This document shows positions 27,308 to 36,457 of a stretch of 64,000 bases of DNA, in pieces. A program made the translations under genes and the position numbers. Within the stretch, counting starts at the first letter, position 1. Each line of letters opens with the position of its first letter. The notes under the pieces were generated by a model that worked only from the letters and a program-made list of their open reading frames with translations, searched no databases and was not told the origin of the DNA. This stretch comes from Bacteroidales bacterium (lineage in GTDB: Bacteria > Bacteroidota > Bacteroidia > Bacteroidales > UBA932): the NCBI GenBank assembly GCA_017428245.1, contig JAFRRF010000011.1, positions 23,059 through 87,058 of the forward strand, written 5' to 3'.

Positions 27308-27350
27308 GATAAAAAACAGCCGCACACAAAAAAGAAGTATGCGGCTGTTC
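27308..27350 (-). terminator. Rho-independent terminator after the ompA-like gene
   Basis: A perfect 10-bp stem (27315-27324 paired with 27340-27349, arm AACAGCCGCA) with a 15-nt A-rich loop is followed on the minus strand by a run of T. It starts 20 bp past the ompA-like stop and should insulate the polysaccharide operon from it. The T-run also exists on the other side only weakly. Confidence 0.8.
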
Positions 27351-27370
27351 TTTAAATAAGCCGAAACTGG

Positions 27371-28384
27371 CTATCTGACCGTAATGACCACGCGGCGGTT
27401 CTGCTGGCGTTTTTCTGCGTCGGTGGTACCTTCGGTGAACTTACCCTTACCGCGACCGATTGCTTCGAGGCGTTCTGTTTCGACACCCTTGTCAACCAGA
27501 TACTTCTTCACGGAATCAGCACGCCGTTGCGACAGGCCGAGGTTGTAGGCGTCGGAGCCCTTGTAGTCGGTGTAACCTTCGATGAGGGCCGAGCGCTCCG
27601 GATTTTCGATCAGCCAGGCTGCAATTTCGTTCAGTACCGGGAATGCTTCTGTCCGGATGAAGGACTTGTCGAAGTCGAAGAGGGTGATACCCGCGATCTT
27701 CGCCGTGAATTCTTCGGAAATCTTGACGACATCGACCGGCTCCGGTTCCGGTTCGGGTTCCGGGATGATGACCGGTTCCGGTTCCGGTTCGGGTTCCGGT
27801 TCCGGAGCCACATACACGGGCTCAACCTTCTTGGGTCTGCGCTTGGCCAGATTGAAAGCCAGACCGAGCGTGGCGCTCAGGTCGGTACCGATCGTCTTGC
27901 TGGTCTCAATGGCTTTGCCGGCAAAAGCCGTGGCCTTGAAATCGGGCACAACGCTGATTACGTCGTTGAGCGGGATCGGCACTCTGACACCAATACCTCC
28001 AGCAGGCGAGGCTACGTTCGTTTTCAAGAAACCGGCATGCAGATAAGGCATAAAGAAGCGGCTGCCCATAATCATGGCGTCGGCGTGGATATAGTTGTAA
28101 GGATACTGGCCATATTCAACGTAGCGCTTGGAAATGTTCAGGCCCTGATAGCCCACGGCCAGACCGAACCAGTCGTTAAAGCGTTTACCAACCCAGGCGT
28201 CGATGGCAGTACCACCGCCCAGGTGGGAACGATATCGGATGCTGCGGTCGGCAATGCCTTCGGCACCGAAATTCATACCGCCGCCAGCGCCGCCAAACCA
28301 CTTGTTCTCATATTTTTCCTGTCCGAAAACGGGCGCGCAGCAAAGCGCGGCCAGCAGGACGATGAGGAGTTTGCTGTGTTTCAT
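27371..28384 (-). CDS. OmpA-family outer-membrane protein
   Basis: A 337-residue protein with an N-terminal signal peptide (LLIVLLAALCCAPVFG, cleavage before QEK). A beta-barrel of about 150 residues follows, then a linker of alternating Pro-Glu (two PEPEPEPEP blocks near residues 195-215), then a C-terminal OmpA peptidoglycan-binding domain with GYTDYKGSDAYN and LSQRRADSVKKYL. It would tether the outer membrane to the wall. It lies 12 bp downstream of another barrel gene and probably shares its transcript, ending at the terminator at 27308-27350. Confidence 0.88.
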   Translation of the reverse strand: MKHSKLLIVLLAALCCAPVFGQEKYENKWFGGAGGGMNFGAEGIADRSIRYRSHLGGGTAIDAWVGKRFNDWFGLAVGYQGLNISKRYVEYGQYPYNYIHADAMIMGSRFFMPYLHAGFLKTNVASPAGGIGVRVPIPLNDVISVVPDFKATAFAGKAIETSKTIGTDLSATLGLAFNLAKRRPKKVEPVYVAPEPEPEPEPEPVIIPEPEPEPEPVDVVKISEEFTAKIAGITLFDFDKSFIRTEAFPVLNEIAAWLIENPERSALIEGYTDYKGSDAYNLGLSQRRADSVKKYLVDKGVETERLEAIGRGKGKFTEGTTDAEKRQQNRRVVITVR

Positions 28385-28396
28385 ATTCGGGAGAAA

Positions 28397-29089
28397 TTAA
28401 TAATTGAAACGATAGATCAGACCGAACGAACCCATGAAGCGAAGGTCGAGCGGGAAACCGGCATAACCCTTGTAATTCTCCTGGTCGGTCTTTGCCGGCT
28501 GGAGTCCGTTATAGTTGTCGGCATACGCTTCGCCGCCCAGGTCGATGAACACACCGATGCTCGGGGTGAAGTCATATTCAGCGATGAAGCCGCCCCGGAA
28601 ACCGAAAGCGGTATTTTTGGGAGAAATCTGCTGCCACGGGTGATGGGATTCGGTAAATCCGAAGGTGTGGCCCATGCCGACACCCAGATAGAAAACGGGG
28701 CGGAAGGCGCTTTCTACGCTGTAGTTCCCGTTCAGGTCGAGGGTGACGTCGAGGAAGGCGTTGACGCTCTTGAAGCTGTAGGGATAATAGCCCCAGGCGG
28801 CCGTCTGATAGTGGTTGCCGGCGCTCCGGTTAAGGCCGTAACCCACGGAGAGGCGGGCGCCGAGTGCGTTGGTGAATTCGTAACCAATGGCGGCGGATCC
28901 CTGCGGGGTGAACAGTTTCAGCCCTTCGCCGTTGTCACGGTAGGTGAAGCAGTTCTCGTTGAGGGAGTACAGCATACCACCCTGCACAGCAAAGGTCCAG
29001 GCCCTGTGGCCGCCGACGAATGCATTCTGGGCGAACACCGAGCCTGCTCCAAGAATCAGGATAGCGATGATTGAAGTAAGTTTCTTCAT
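28397..29089 (-). CDS. Outer-membrane beta-barrel protein
   Basis: A 230-residue protein with a signal peptide (MKKLTSIIAILILGAGSVFA, cleaved before QNA). The rest is made of alternating short amphipathic strands ending in an aromatic C-terminus (GLIYRFNY), as expected for barrel assembly. No catalytic motifs are seen. It precedes the OmpA-like gene by 12 bp, suggesting co-expression. A porin-like or structural role is likely; specific function unknown. Confidence 0.75.
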   Translation of the reverse strand: MKKLTSIIAILILGAGSVFAQNAFVGGHRAWTFAVQGGMLYSLNENCFTYRDNGEGLKLFTPQGSAAIGYEFTNALGARLSVGYGLNRSAGNHYQTAAWGYYPYSFKSVNAFLDVTLDLNGNYSVESAFRPVFYLGVGMGHTFGFTESHHPWQQISPKNTAFGFRGGFIAEYDFTPSIGVFIDLGGEAYADNYNGLQPAKTDQENYKGYAGFPLDLRFMGSFGLIYRFNY

Positions 29090-29250
29090 TGTATAAATAG
29101 GTTTTGTTTGTTTTCTTTTTTCTTTCGTTGTTTTAACGGCTCCGCCGTCGGGAACTCACTTCAGAAGCCCCCGAAAAGCCGTGATTATGAAGCGTAACTT
29201 CATTTAACCGCGCAATTTACGCACTTTCCGACAAACTGCAAAAAAAAATA

Positions 29251-29288
29251 TAAAAAAAGCCTGCCGTCGGTGGGGACGGCAGGCCTCT
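29251..29288 (-). terminator. Rho-independent terminator after the small barrel gene
   Basis: A perfect 10-bp GC-rich stem (29259-29268 with 29275-29284; arm GCCTGCCGTC) and 6-nt loop is followed on the minus strand by a T-tract (complement of 29252-29258). It lies 20-60 bp past the stop codon of the gene at 29309. The rest of 29090-29250 holds the upstream region of the barrel/ompA genes with no promoter I can call confidently. Confidence 0.82.
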
Positions 29289-29308
29289 GACGCGGGCGGA
29301 AACCCGGT

Positions 29309-29788
29309 TTAGAACGCGTAGCGGATACCCAGGGCCACGTGGTTGTCGAGGCTCAGGTGGTAGGGTCCGACCAGGGCATACATCGGCCGGAAATCGAGCG
29401 AAAGCTGGAACGGTGCATCGAACTGGTAGTCCAGGCCGACCTGGCCGCCGAGGCCGAGCCCGAAGCCCGCACCCGCGATGGTCGCCTGCACGCCGGGGCC
29501 GACGTAGATTCCGAACCCGCCCACAAGGAACCAGTGCCAGTGGTACATGACGGAAAGTGCGGCGCTGGTGGGGTAGGCCACGGCCACCTCATCTTTGACG
29601 AATTTTTTGCCGAAACGGGCACCGAGGTCGATCTCGATGCGGTTGATGTCGCTGACAAAACCCTGGTAGGAGAGTTCCGCACCGAAGGCGGCGCCGTAAC
29701 CGGCACGCACGCCGAATGTGTTGTCCTGCGCCTGGGCCGCCGTGGTCAGGGCGACCAGCGCGATCAGGGAAATAAGGATTCTTTTCAT
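29309..29788 (-). CDS. Small outer-membrane beta-barrel protein
   Basis: A 159-residue protein with signal peptide (ILISLIALVALTTAAQA, cleavage before QDN). Repeated strands rich in Gly and aromatics (FGVRAGYGAAFGAEL, GLGLGGQVGLDYQF) end in ALGIRYAF, a typical outer-membrane C-terminus. It follows gcvP by only 18 bp and has its own terminator, so it may be read through from gcvP or from a promoter inside it. Function unknown. Confidence 0.74.
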   Translation of the reverse strand: MKRILISLIALVALTTAAQAQDNTFGVRAGYGAAFGAELSYQGFVSDINRIEIDLGARFGKKFVKDEVAVAYPTSAALSVMYHWHWFLVGGFGIYVGPGVQATIAGAGFGLGLGGQVGLDYQFDAPFQLSLDFRPMYALVGPYHLSLDNHVALGIRYAF

Positions 29789-29806
29789 AATATGATGTGT
29801 TTATTG

Positions 29807-32620
29807 TTATTCTGCGACTGTCACCAGGTTGCGGTCGCCGTAACCGTTATCCACGCGGCTGACGGCCGGCCAGAGCTTGTTCTGACGGATCCATTCGAGC
29901 GGGAAGGCGGCCTGGGTACGGGAGTACGGGTGGCTCCAGGTGTCGGCGCAGACTTCGTCTTCCGTGTGCGGGGCCATACGGACTGGGTTGTCCTCTGCGT
30001 CGAGGGTGCCGGCCTTGATGGCTTCGCATTCGGCTACGATGGTCTTGAGGGTCTCCACGAAGCGGTCGAGTTCGCTGAGCGGTTCGCTCTCGGTGGGCTC
30101 GATCATCAGGGTCTCGTGGACCGGGAACGACAGCGTCGGGGCGTGGAAGCCGAAGTCCATCAGGCGTTTGGCTACGTCGGTGGCATCGACGCCATAGGTG
30201 GCCTTGAAGTGGCGCAGGTCGATGATGCATTCGTGGGCAACGCGGCCGGTGGCGCCGGTATAGAGCGTCTGGAGCTCCGGCATCAGCTTGGCGGCCATAT
30301 AGTTGGCGTTGAGGATGGCGATCTGGGTGACCTTCTTCAGGCCTTCCGCGCCGAGCATCTTGATATAGGCGTGGGTGATGGGCAGCAGCAGCGGGCTTCC
30401 GTAAGGCGCCGCGCTGACGGCGTCCATTCCTGCTCCGCCGCAGGCGCCGACCACCGGATGGCCCGGCAGATACGGCTTGAGGGCCGCGGTGCAGCAGATC
30501 GGGCCGACGCCCGGGCCGCCGCCGCCGTGCGGCATGGCGAAGGTCTTGTGGAGATTGAGGTGGCACACGTCCGCTCCGATGTAGCCCGGATTGGTGAGGC
30601 CTACCTGGGCGTTCATGTTGGCGCCGTCCATATAGAGCAGTCCGCCGTGGCGATGGATGATGTCCACGATCTCGCGGATGCGGACTTCGAAAACGCCGTG
30701 GGTGGAAGGATAGGTGATCATCATGCCGGCCAGGGTGTCGCCGGCCGCTTCGGCCTTCTCGGCGAGTTCTTCCACGTTGATGTTGCCGTGGTCGTCGCAT
30801 CCCACCAGGACGATGTCGAAGCCGGCCATCGCGGCGGAGGCCGGGTTGGTGCCGTGGGCGGAGGTCGGGATGATCATCACGCGCCGGCCACATCCGTCGT
30901 TGGCGTTGAGGTAGCGACGGATGGTCATCAGGCCCGCATATTCGCCGGCCGCGCCGCTGTTGGGCTGGAGGGAGCATCCTGCGAAGCCGGTGATCACGGC
31001 CAGGTCGTGTTCGAGTTCGTGGATGACCTGCAGGGTGCCTTCGGCCTGGTCGGCCGGGGCGTAGGGATGCAGGTTGCCGAATTCGCTCCAGGAAAGCGGG
31101 AGCATCTCGGCGGCGGCGTTGAGCTTCATCGTGCAGCTGCCCAGCGGGATCATCGAGTGGGCGAGCGAGATGTCCTTGCGCTCCAGCATCTTGATGTAGC
31201 GCATCATCTCGGTTTCGGAGTGGTAGGTGTTGAACACCTTTTGGGTCAGGATGGCCGATTCGCGGGCCATGGGTACGGGTTTGCCCGGGGCGACGGGGCA
31301 GTTGCCGGGGCAGCCGAAGACTGCGGCGACGGCGTTGGCTTCGTCGCGGGTGGACAGCTCGTCGAAGGAGATCTGCACGGTGTGCGCATCGGGATACCAG
31401 AAGTTGAATCCGGCTTCGAGGGCCTTGGCGCGGATGGCTTCCGCATCGACACCGACGATGCGGATGGTGTCGAAGAAGTCTTCGCTTGCAAGCTTGAAGC
31501 CTGCATTCTTCAGCCGGGCAGCCACGGCGTGGGCGAAGCCTGCGGCGTTCTGCGCGATCTCGGTGATGCCTTTCGGGCCGTGCCATACGGCGAACATACC
31601 GGTCATCGTGGCCATCAGGGCCGTGGCGGTGCAGATGTTCGATGTGGCCTTCTCGCGTTTGATGTGCTGTTCGCGGGTCTGGAGGGCAAGGCGCACGGCG
31701 CGTTCACCCAGACGGCCGACCGACACGCCGATGATACGGCCGGGCAGGTTTCTCTTGTATTTGTCGGCGCAGGCCATCCAGCCGGCGGTCGGACCGCCGA
31801 ATCCCATCGGAAGACCGAAGCGCTGGGCGGTGCCGCACGCGATGTCGGCGCCCCAGGCGGCGGGCTCCTTGAGCAGGGCCAGGGCCAGCAGGTCGCACCA
31901 GGCAGCTACCAGGCATCCGGCCGCGTGGGCTTTTTCGCAGAAGGCCGTGTAGTCGCGGACGGCGCCGTCGGCAGCCGGATACTGAACCAGTGCGCCGTAG
32001 CATTTTTCTTCAAAAGTATATTCCAGGGCGTTCCCTGTCCGGATCTCGATGCCCAGGCCGGCGGCGCGGGTGCGCAGCACCGACAGGACGTTCGGGAAGA
32101 TGTTCTCGTCGACGAAGACCACGTTTTTCCCGGCCTTGACGGCGTCGCGCGGACGGAGCTCGAACATCATGCGCATCGCTTCGGCGGCGGCGGTGGCGTC
32201 GTCGAGCATCGAGCAGTTCGACAGGTTGAAGCCCGTGAGCGAGGAGATCATCGTCTGGAAGTTGATGAGCGCCTCGAGACGGCCCTGCGAGATCTCGGCC
32301 TGGTACGGCGTGTAGGAGGTGTACCAGCACGGGTTCTCGAAGACGTTGCGGGTGATCACGGCGGGGGAGGCGGTGCCGTAGAATCCCAGTCCGATCAGCG
32401 AACGAAGGTTCTTGTTCTTGTGGGCGATGTCCTTGAGCCGGGCCAGGTAGGCGCTTTCGCTCATCGCGGGATCCAGCTTGAGGGGTTCTTTCAACAGAAT
32501 ATCCTGCGGCACGGTCTGGCCGATGAGTTCGTCGAGCGAAGAGACGCCCAGGACTTCGAGCATCTGCTGCTCCTGTTCGGGTCTGGGACCGTTGTGGCGG
32601 TCAACAAAGGGAAGTGGCAT
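29807..32620 (-). CDS. gcvP: Glycine dehydrogenase (decarboxylating), P-protein
   Basis: A 937-residue PLP enzyme of the glycine cleavage system: it decarboxylates glycine and passes the aminomethyl group to the lipoyl H-protein. The start (FVDRHNGPRPEQEQQML) and the length fit the single-chain, fused form. The PLP lysine lies in NLHKTFAMPHGGGGPG (Lys692), and ANMNAQVGLT, GTNPASAAMAG and the HDR-like loops are conserved. gcvT and gcvH are not nearby. A promoter lies at 32656-32663, so it is likely transcribed independently of the rod-shape operon that ends just upstream. Confidence 0.96.
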   Translation of the reverse strand: MPLPFVDRHNGPRPEQEQQMLEVLGVSSLDELIGQTVPQDILLKEPLKLDPAMSESAYLARLKDIAHKNKNLRSLIGLGFYGTASPAVITRNVFENPCWYTSYTPYQAEISQGRLEALINFQTMISSLTGFNLSNCSMLDDATAAAEAMRMMFELRPRDAVKAGKNVVFVDENIFPNVLSVLRTRAAGLGIEIRTGNALEYTFEEKCYGALVQYPAADGAVRDYTAFCEKAHAAGCLVAAWCDLLALALLKEPAAWGADIACGTAQRFGLPMGFGGPTAGWMACADKYKRNLPGRIIGVSVGRLGERAVRLALQTREQHIKREKATSNICTATALMATMTGMFAVWHGPKGITEIAQNAAGFAHAVAARLKNAGFKLASEDFFDTIRIVGVDAEAIRAKALEAGFNFWYPDAHTVQISFDELSTRDEANAVAAVFGCPGNCPVAPGKPVPMARESAILTQKVFNTYHSETEMMRYIKMLERKDISLAHSMIPLGSCTMKLNAAAEMLPLSWSEFGNLHPYAPADQAEGTLQVIHELEHDLAVITGFAGCSLQPNSGAAGEYAGLMTIRRYLNANDGCGRRVMIIPTSAHGTNPASAAMAGFDIVLVGCDDHGNINVEELAEKAEAAGDTLAGMMITYPSTHGVFEVRIREIVDIIHRHGGLLYMDGANMNAQVGLTNPGYIGADVCHLNLHKTFAMPHGGGGPGVGPICCTAALKPYLPGHPVVGACGGAGMDAVSAAPYGSPLLLPITHAYIKMLGAEGLKKVTQIAILNANYMAAKLMPELQTLYTGATGRVAHECIIDLRHFKATYGVDATDVAKRLMDFGFHAPTLSFPVHETLMIEPTESEPLSELDRFVETLKTIVAECEAIKAGTLDAEDNPVRMAPHTEDEVCADTWSHPYSRTQAAFPLEWIRQNKLWPAVSRVDNGYGDRNLVTVAE

Positions 32621-32655
32621 ATTGAAATCGGTTAATTCGGGTTTATTCTATCTCA

Positions 32656-32663
32656 CAAATATA
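32656..32663 (-). promoter_or_regulatory. Predicted -7 box for gcvP
   Basis: On the minus strand the sequence is TATATTTG, an exact match to the Bacteroidota -7 consensus TAnnTTTG, placed 36 bp upstream of the gcvP start in the 51-bp gap after rodA. No clear -33 TTTG at the usual spacing. Confidence 0.5.
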
Positions 32664-32671
32664 GTAATTTC

Positions 32672-34096
32672 TCAATAACTTTGTTTTTCCATGTCCAGCC
32701 GCAGGAAGATGAACAGCAGGATGGTGAAGGCCCAGAGCGACGATCCGCCGTAGCTGAGCAGCGGCAGCGGGATGCCGATGACCGGCATCAGTCCGATGGT
32801 CATGCAGACGTTGATGAACACGTGCATCAGCAGGCACACCGCCACGCACCAGCCGTAGATGCGTACGAAGCCGTCTTTGTGCCTCTCCGCGTCGCGGATC
32901 AGCCGCAGGATCATCACCAGATAGACGATGATCACGGCCAGCGTGCCGAGGAAGCCCCATTCTTCGCCGATGGTGCAGAAGATGAAGTCGGTGCTCTGTT
33001 CGGGCACGAAGTCGAACCGGGTCTGTGTCCCTCCCAGGAAACCCTTTCCCGCGAATCCGCCGGAACCGATGGCCACCAGCGACTGGTGGACATTATAGCC
33101 CACGCCCATCGGATCGTCCTTGATGCCCAGCAGTACCTCGATTCGGGCACGCTGGTGGTCCTTGAGCACGTGTTCGAACACGAATTCCACCGAAAAGATC
33201 AGGACCAGGCCTGCGAGGAAGCCCAGCATCAGGTTTCGGAGCGCCCGCTGGCGGCGGAGCCACCAGACCGCGGCCAGGACGGCCGCAAGCAGGCCGGTGA
33301 CGGCCGCCGCCCAGACGTCGGGCTCAAAACGGCTCAGGATGGCGGGCGACTCCAGCCGCGTAAGCCGGGGCAGGAAAGCTAGCGCCGTAACTGCGACCGC
33401 AGTCAGGGGGATGCCGACCATTTGTCTGTGGCTATAGAAACTGGCGGCCACACCCGTCAGGCCGGCCAGCACAATGATGGCGACCAGCGAGGATCCCACC
33501 AGGGTCAGGATGAAGAAGCCGATGGCCAGCAGGCCGGCGACCAGGATCCATCCCGTCATCCCTTCCCGGTAGCAGACCAGCAGGAAGCCCAGATAGACCA
33601 GGGCGGAGCCGGTCTCCTTTTCGAGCAGGATGGCGAGCATCGGGATGGCGAGCACCACGGCGATGCGCAGGAAATCGCGCGGATTGCTGAAGCGGAAATC
33701 ATACTTGCTCATCAGGTAGGCCAGCAGGACCGAGGTCGAGATTTTCGAAAACTCGGCCGGCTGCAGGCGGAACGGCCCGATGGCGAACCACGATTTGGAG
33801 CCGTTGACCTCCACGCCCACGAAGGCCACGGCCACCAGCAGCAGGACCATCAGCCCGTAGAACGGCCACGACACGGCGGGATAGACCCGCGACGGGATGA
33901 CGAACAGGATGAGGATAGCGATGGCCAGGGCCGATCCCATCCAGATGAGGTCCATCACGTATTTCTCTTTCAGGCTGAAGACGAAACCCTCTTCCGAAAC
34001 GCTCGACGAAAAGATGTTCATCCAGCCGAAGAAGATCAGCAGCAGATAGCAGCCGATCACCACCCAGTCGAGTTTCTTGTAGTTGAGTTCGGGCAT
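32672..34096 (-). CDS. rodA: Rod-shape SEDS peptidoglycan polymerase RodA
   Basis: A 474-residue SEDS-family membrane protein that polymerises glycan strands with its partner PBP2. It has about ten to eleven helices and the signature C-terminal segments VGIGLMPVIGIPLPLLSYGGSS-type (residues near 430) and AEFSKIS. It is longer than E. coli RodA (370 aa) because of an extra membrane and loop region in the middle, common in Bacteroidota. It follows mrdA by 6 bp as the last gene of the mreBCD-mrdA-rodA operon. Confidence 0.93.
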   Translation of the reverse strand: MPELNYKKLDWVVIGCYLLLIFFGWMNIFSSSVSEEGFVFSLKEKYVMDLIWMGSALAIAILILFVIPSRVYPAVSWPFYGLMVLLLVAVAFVGVEVNGSKSWFAIGPFRLQPAEFSKISTSVLLAYLMSKYDFRFSNPRDFLRIAVVLAIPMLAILLEKETGSALVYLGFLLVCYREGMTGWILVAGLLAIGFFILTLVGSSLVAIIVLAGLTGVAASFYSHRQMVGIPLTAVAVTALAFLPRLTRLESPAILSRFEPDVWAAAVTGLLAAVLAAVWWLRRQRALRNLMLGFLAGLVLIFSVEFVFEHVLKDHQRARIEVLLGIKDDPMGVGYNVHQSLVAIGSGGFAGKGFLGGTQTRFDFVPEQSTDFIFCTIGEEWGFLGTLAVIIVYLVMILRLIRDAERHKDGFVRIYGWCVAVCLLMHVFINVCMTIGLMPVIGIPLPLLSYGGSSLWAFTILLFIFLRLDMEKQSY

Positions 34097-34102
34097 CTCT
34101 CG

Positions 34103-35947
34103 TCAGCGTTTTACTTTGACTTTGTGCAGGAGATTGCCGTCGACCACGCGCTGCTCCAGGGCTTTGCGTTCGGGCGAGATCTCGCCTTTGAGATATTTCT
34201 CCACCAGGAGCGAGGCAATGGGCGCCGCCCAGGTGGCACCGAAGCCGCCGTTCTCCACATAAGCCACTACGGCGATCTTCGGGTCGTCTTTCGGGGCGAA
34301 GGTGATGAACACGGAGTGATCGTCGCCGTGCGGGTTCTGGGCCGTGCCCGTCTTGCCGCAGGCCACGATGCCGGGGATGCGGGCGATGGTCGCCGTGGCG
34401 CCGCCGCCCGTATAGTTGATGGCCAGTTCCATTCCCTGGACGATGTCGGCGAAGTGCGTGGTATCGACCATCGTATAGTGGCGCTCTTTGAAGCGGGGGT
34501 CGATGGGGCTTTCGGGCGTGTCTTTCTGCAGGTGCGGGGTGTAGAAATAGCCCCGGTTGGCGATGGTGGCCGCCAGGTTGGCCAGATGGAGCGGCGTGCA
34601 GCCGATCTCGCCCTGGCCGATCGAGAGGGAGATGATGGAGATCGACTTCCAGCGGTCCTTGCCGTGGATCCGGTCGTAGCGTTCGGCCGTGGGCATCGTA
34701 CCCGCCTTCTCGCCGGGGATGTCGGTCTCCAGTTTCCGGCCGAAGCCGAAACTTTCAGTATATTGTTTCCACCGGTCGAAGCCCTCCCGAACGGAGCCGT
34801 ATTTCGGGTTGTCGAGGATGGAACGGAACACGTAGCAATAGTACGCGTTGCACGACATCATGATCGACTGGTAGAGATTGATCGGGCTGGGATGCCCGTG
34901 GCAGCCCACGCGCAGGCCGCCCACCACGTAGCCGCGGTGGCAGCCGTACATTGTCGCGGGCGTCAGCACACCTTCCTGCAGGCCGATCAGGCCGTTGACC
35001 AGTTTGAACACCGAGCCGGGCGGCTGCGGGCTCATCACGGCGCGGTTGTACATCGGCTTGTAGGGGTCGGTCACCAGGTCTTTGTAGTACTTGTTGATCT
35101 CGGAGAGCTGGCTCACGTCGATGCCGGGGCTGGAGACCATCGTCAGGATCTCGCCCGTGGCAGGCTCGATGGCCACCAGCGAACCCACCTTGTTTTTCAT
35201 CAGTTTTTCCCCGTATGCCTGCAGGTAGCCGTCGATGGTGGTAACCACGTCCACACCCGGCGTGGCGGTCTTGTCGTATTCCCCGTCCTGATAACGCTGC
35301 TTGATGCGGTTGTGGGCGTCGCGCAGATAGATGTTGTAGCCTTTTTCGCCGCGCAGCAGATGCTCGTAAGCCTCCTCCATCCCGGTCTTGCCCACATAGT
35401 CGCCGCTCTTGTAATCCGGATGGTCCTTGAGGTACGACGCATCGACTTCCGAGATATAGCCCAGCAGGTTGCCGCCCGCGCTGAAAGGATAGGTGCGCGT
35501 GGTGCGTGGCACGCCCGTGAAGCCGGGGAACATAAAGTTCTTCTCGACGAACATATTGTACTGCTCGCCGGTGACCTGGCGCTTGAATACCAGGGTCTGG
35601 TAGCCGATCTTGCGGCGGTAGAGCCGGTATTCGCGGAATTTTTCCTTGACGAAGGCCGTGTCCAGGTCGAAGATGCGGCAGAAGGCCAGGGTGTCGAACT
35701 CCTTCACGTCGTAGGGCGTGACCATGATGTCGTAGGTGACCTTGTTGTCCACGATCACTTCGCGGTTGCGGTCGAGGATGCGGCCGCGGGCCGGATAGAT
35801 GGTCTCGTACTTGAGTGCGTTGTTCTCAGCCGTCACGCGGTATTCCTTGTCGAGGATCTGGACCTGGAAGAGCCGGAATACGATGACCGCGAAGACGATC
35901 ACGATGGCTGCCACCAGGATGCCGCAACGGTTCTGAAGTTCGTTCAT
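34103..35947 (-). CDS. mrdA: Penicillin-binding protein 2 (elongation transpeptidase)
   Basis: A 614-residue class B PBP with one N-terminal membrane helix (about residues 9-26), a dimerisation/pedestal domain, and a transpeptidase domain. The catalytic motifs are visible: SVFK (Ser312, Lys315), SCN in IMMSCNAYY, and KTGT in ACGKTGTAQN. It cross-links peptidoglycan for lateral growth together with RodA. The neighbouring mreD stop is 3 bp upstream. Confidence 0.94.
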   Translation of the reverse strand: MNELQNRCGILVAAIVIVFAVIVFRLFQVQILDKEYRVTAENNALKYETIYPARGRILDRNREVIVDNKVTYDIMVTPYDVKEFDTLAFCRIFDLDTAFVKEKFREYRLYRRKIGYQTLVFKRQVTGEQYNMFVEKNFMFPGFTGVPRTTRTYPFSAGGNLLGYISEVDASYLKDHPDYKSGDYVGKTGMEEAYEHLLRGEKGYNIYLRDAHNRIKQRYQDGEYDKTATPGVDVVTTIDGYLQAYGEKLMKNKVGSLVAIEPATGEILTMVSSPGIDVSQLSEINKYYKDLVTDPYKPMYNRAVMSPQPPGSVFKLVNGLIGLQEGVLTPATMYGCHRGYVVGGLRVGCHGHPSPINLYQSIMMSCNAYYCYVFRSILDNPKYGSVREGFDRWKQYTESFGFGRKLETDIPGEKAGTMPTAERYDRIHGKDRWKSISIISLSIGQGEIGCTPLHLANLAATIANRGYFYTPHLQKDTPESPIDPRFKERHYTMVDTTHFADIVQGMELAINYTGGGATATIARIPGIVACGKTGTAQNPHGDDHSVFITFAPKDDPKIAVVAYVENGGFGATWAAPIASLLVEKYLKGEISPERKALEQRVVDGNLLHKVKVKR

Positions 35948-35950
35948 ACG

Positions 35951-36457
35951 CTAAGGGCGGTTGCTGCGCGGGATGGCCAGCAGCAGGGCCAGCGCGATGC
36001 TGGCGGCTGCACTTGCCGCGAATTTGATGAGGATGAACGACACCGGCCGGAAACTGATGCAGTCGAGCGCGACATAGGCGGCCATATAGACGAGCGTAAC
36101 GGCGGAGAGGTATTTCGCATACTTGAGAAACCCCACTTCGCCGGGCAGGGGGATTTCGGTCTTGTCCTGCCTGTCGCTGTTGACCAGGCGACGGTAAAGG
36201 AATTTGCAGGGAGCCGCGGCCAGCACGGCCGCGAAGGCGTTGAGACCGGGTACGCCGTCGGAAAGGACGTCGAGGCCCAGTCCGATGGCGAAGGCGGTCA
36301 GCATCACCACGTGGGGACTCCGCGAAAGCGGGATGTTGATGAGCAGGTAGGGTACCAGGCAGAGGAAGACGTAGGGCCCCAGATGCACATAGTCCGTGAG
36401 CACCAGCTGCAGCAGGAACACGAGGGTGCAGTAGAAGATGTTACTGAGCCTGTTCAT
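35951..36457 (-). CDS. mreD: Rod-shape determining protein MreD
   Basis: A 168-residue membrane protein with about five helices, of the size and position expected of MreD between mreC and mrdA. Sequence conservation in this family is poor, so the call rests on operon position, length and hydrophobicity; YLLINIPLSRSPHVVML and GLGLDVLSDGVPGLNAF match the usual MreD loop with a GxxxD motif. It overlaps mreC by 17 bp. Confidence 0.88.
   Translation of the reverse strand: MNRLSNIFYCTLVFLLQLVLTDYVHLGPYVFLCLVPYLLINIPLSRSPHVVMLTAFAIGLGLDVLSDGVPGLNAFAAVLAAAPCKFLYRRLVNSDRQDKTEIPLPGEVGFLKYAKYLSAVTLVYMAAYVALDCISFRPVSFILIKFAASAAASIALALLLAIPRSNRP

Noticed and set aside
27527..29074. A 515-codon plus-strand open frame opposite the OmpA-like and barrel genes
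   Set aside because: The minus-strand genes have signal peptides, barrel ends and an OmpA domain; the plus frame has none of these.
29339..32635. A 1098-codon open frame on the plus strand opposite gcvP
   Set aside because: It is antisense to a clearly conserved gene; high GC at third positions removes stop codons there. The translation is Gly/His/Val-rich with no motifs.
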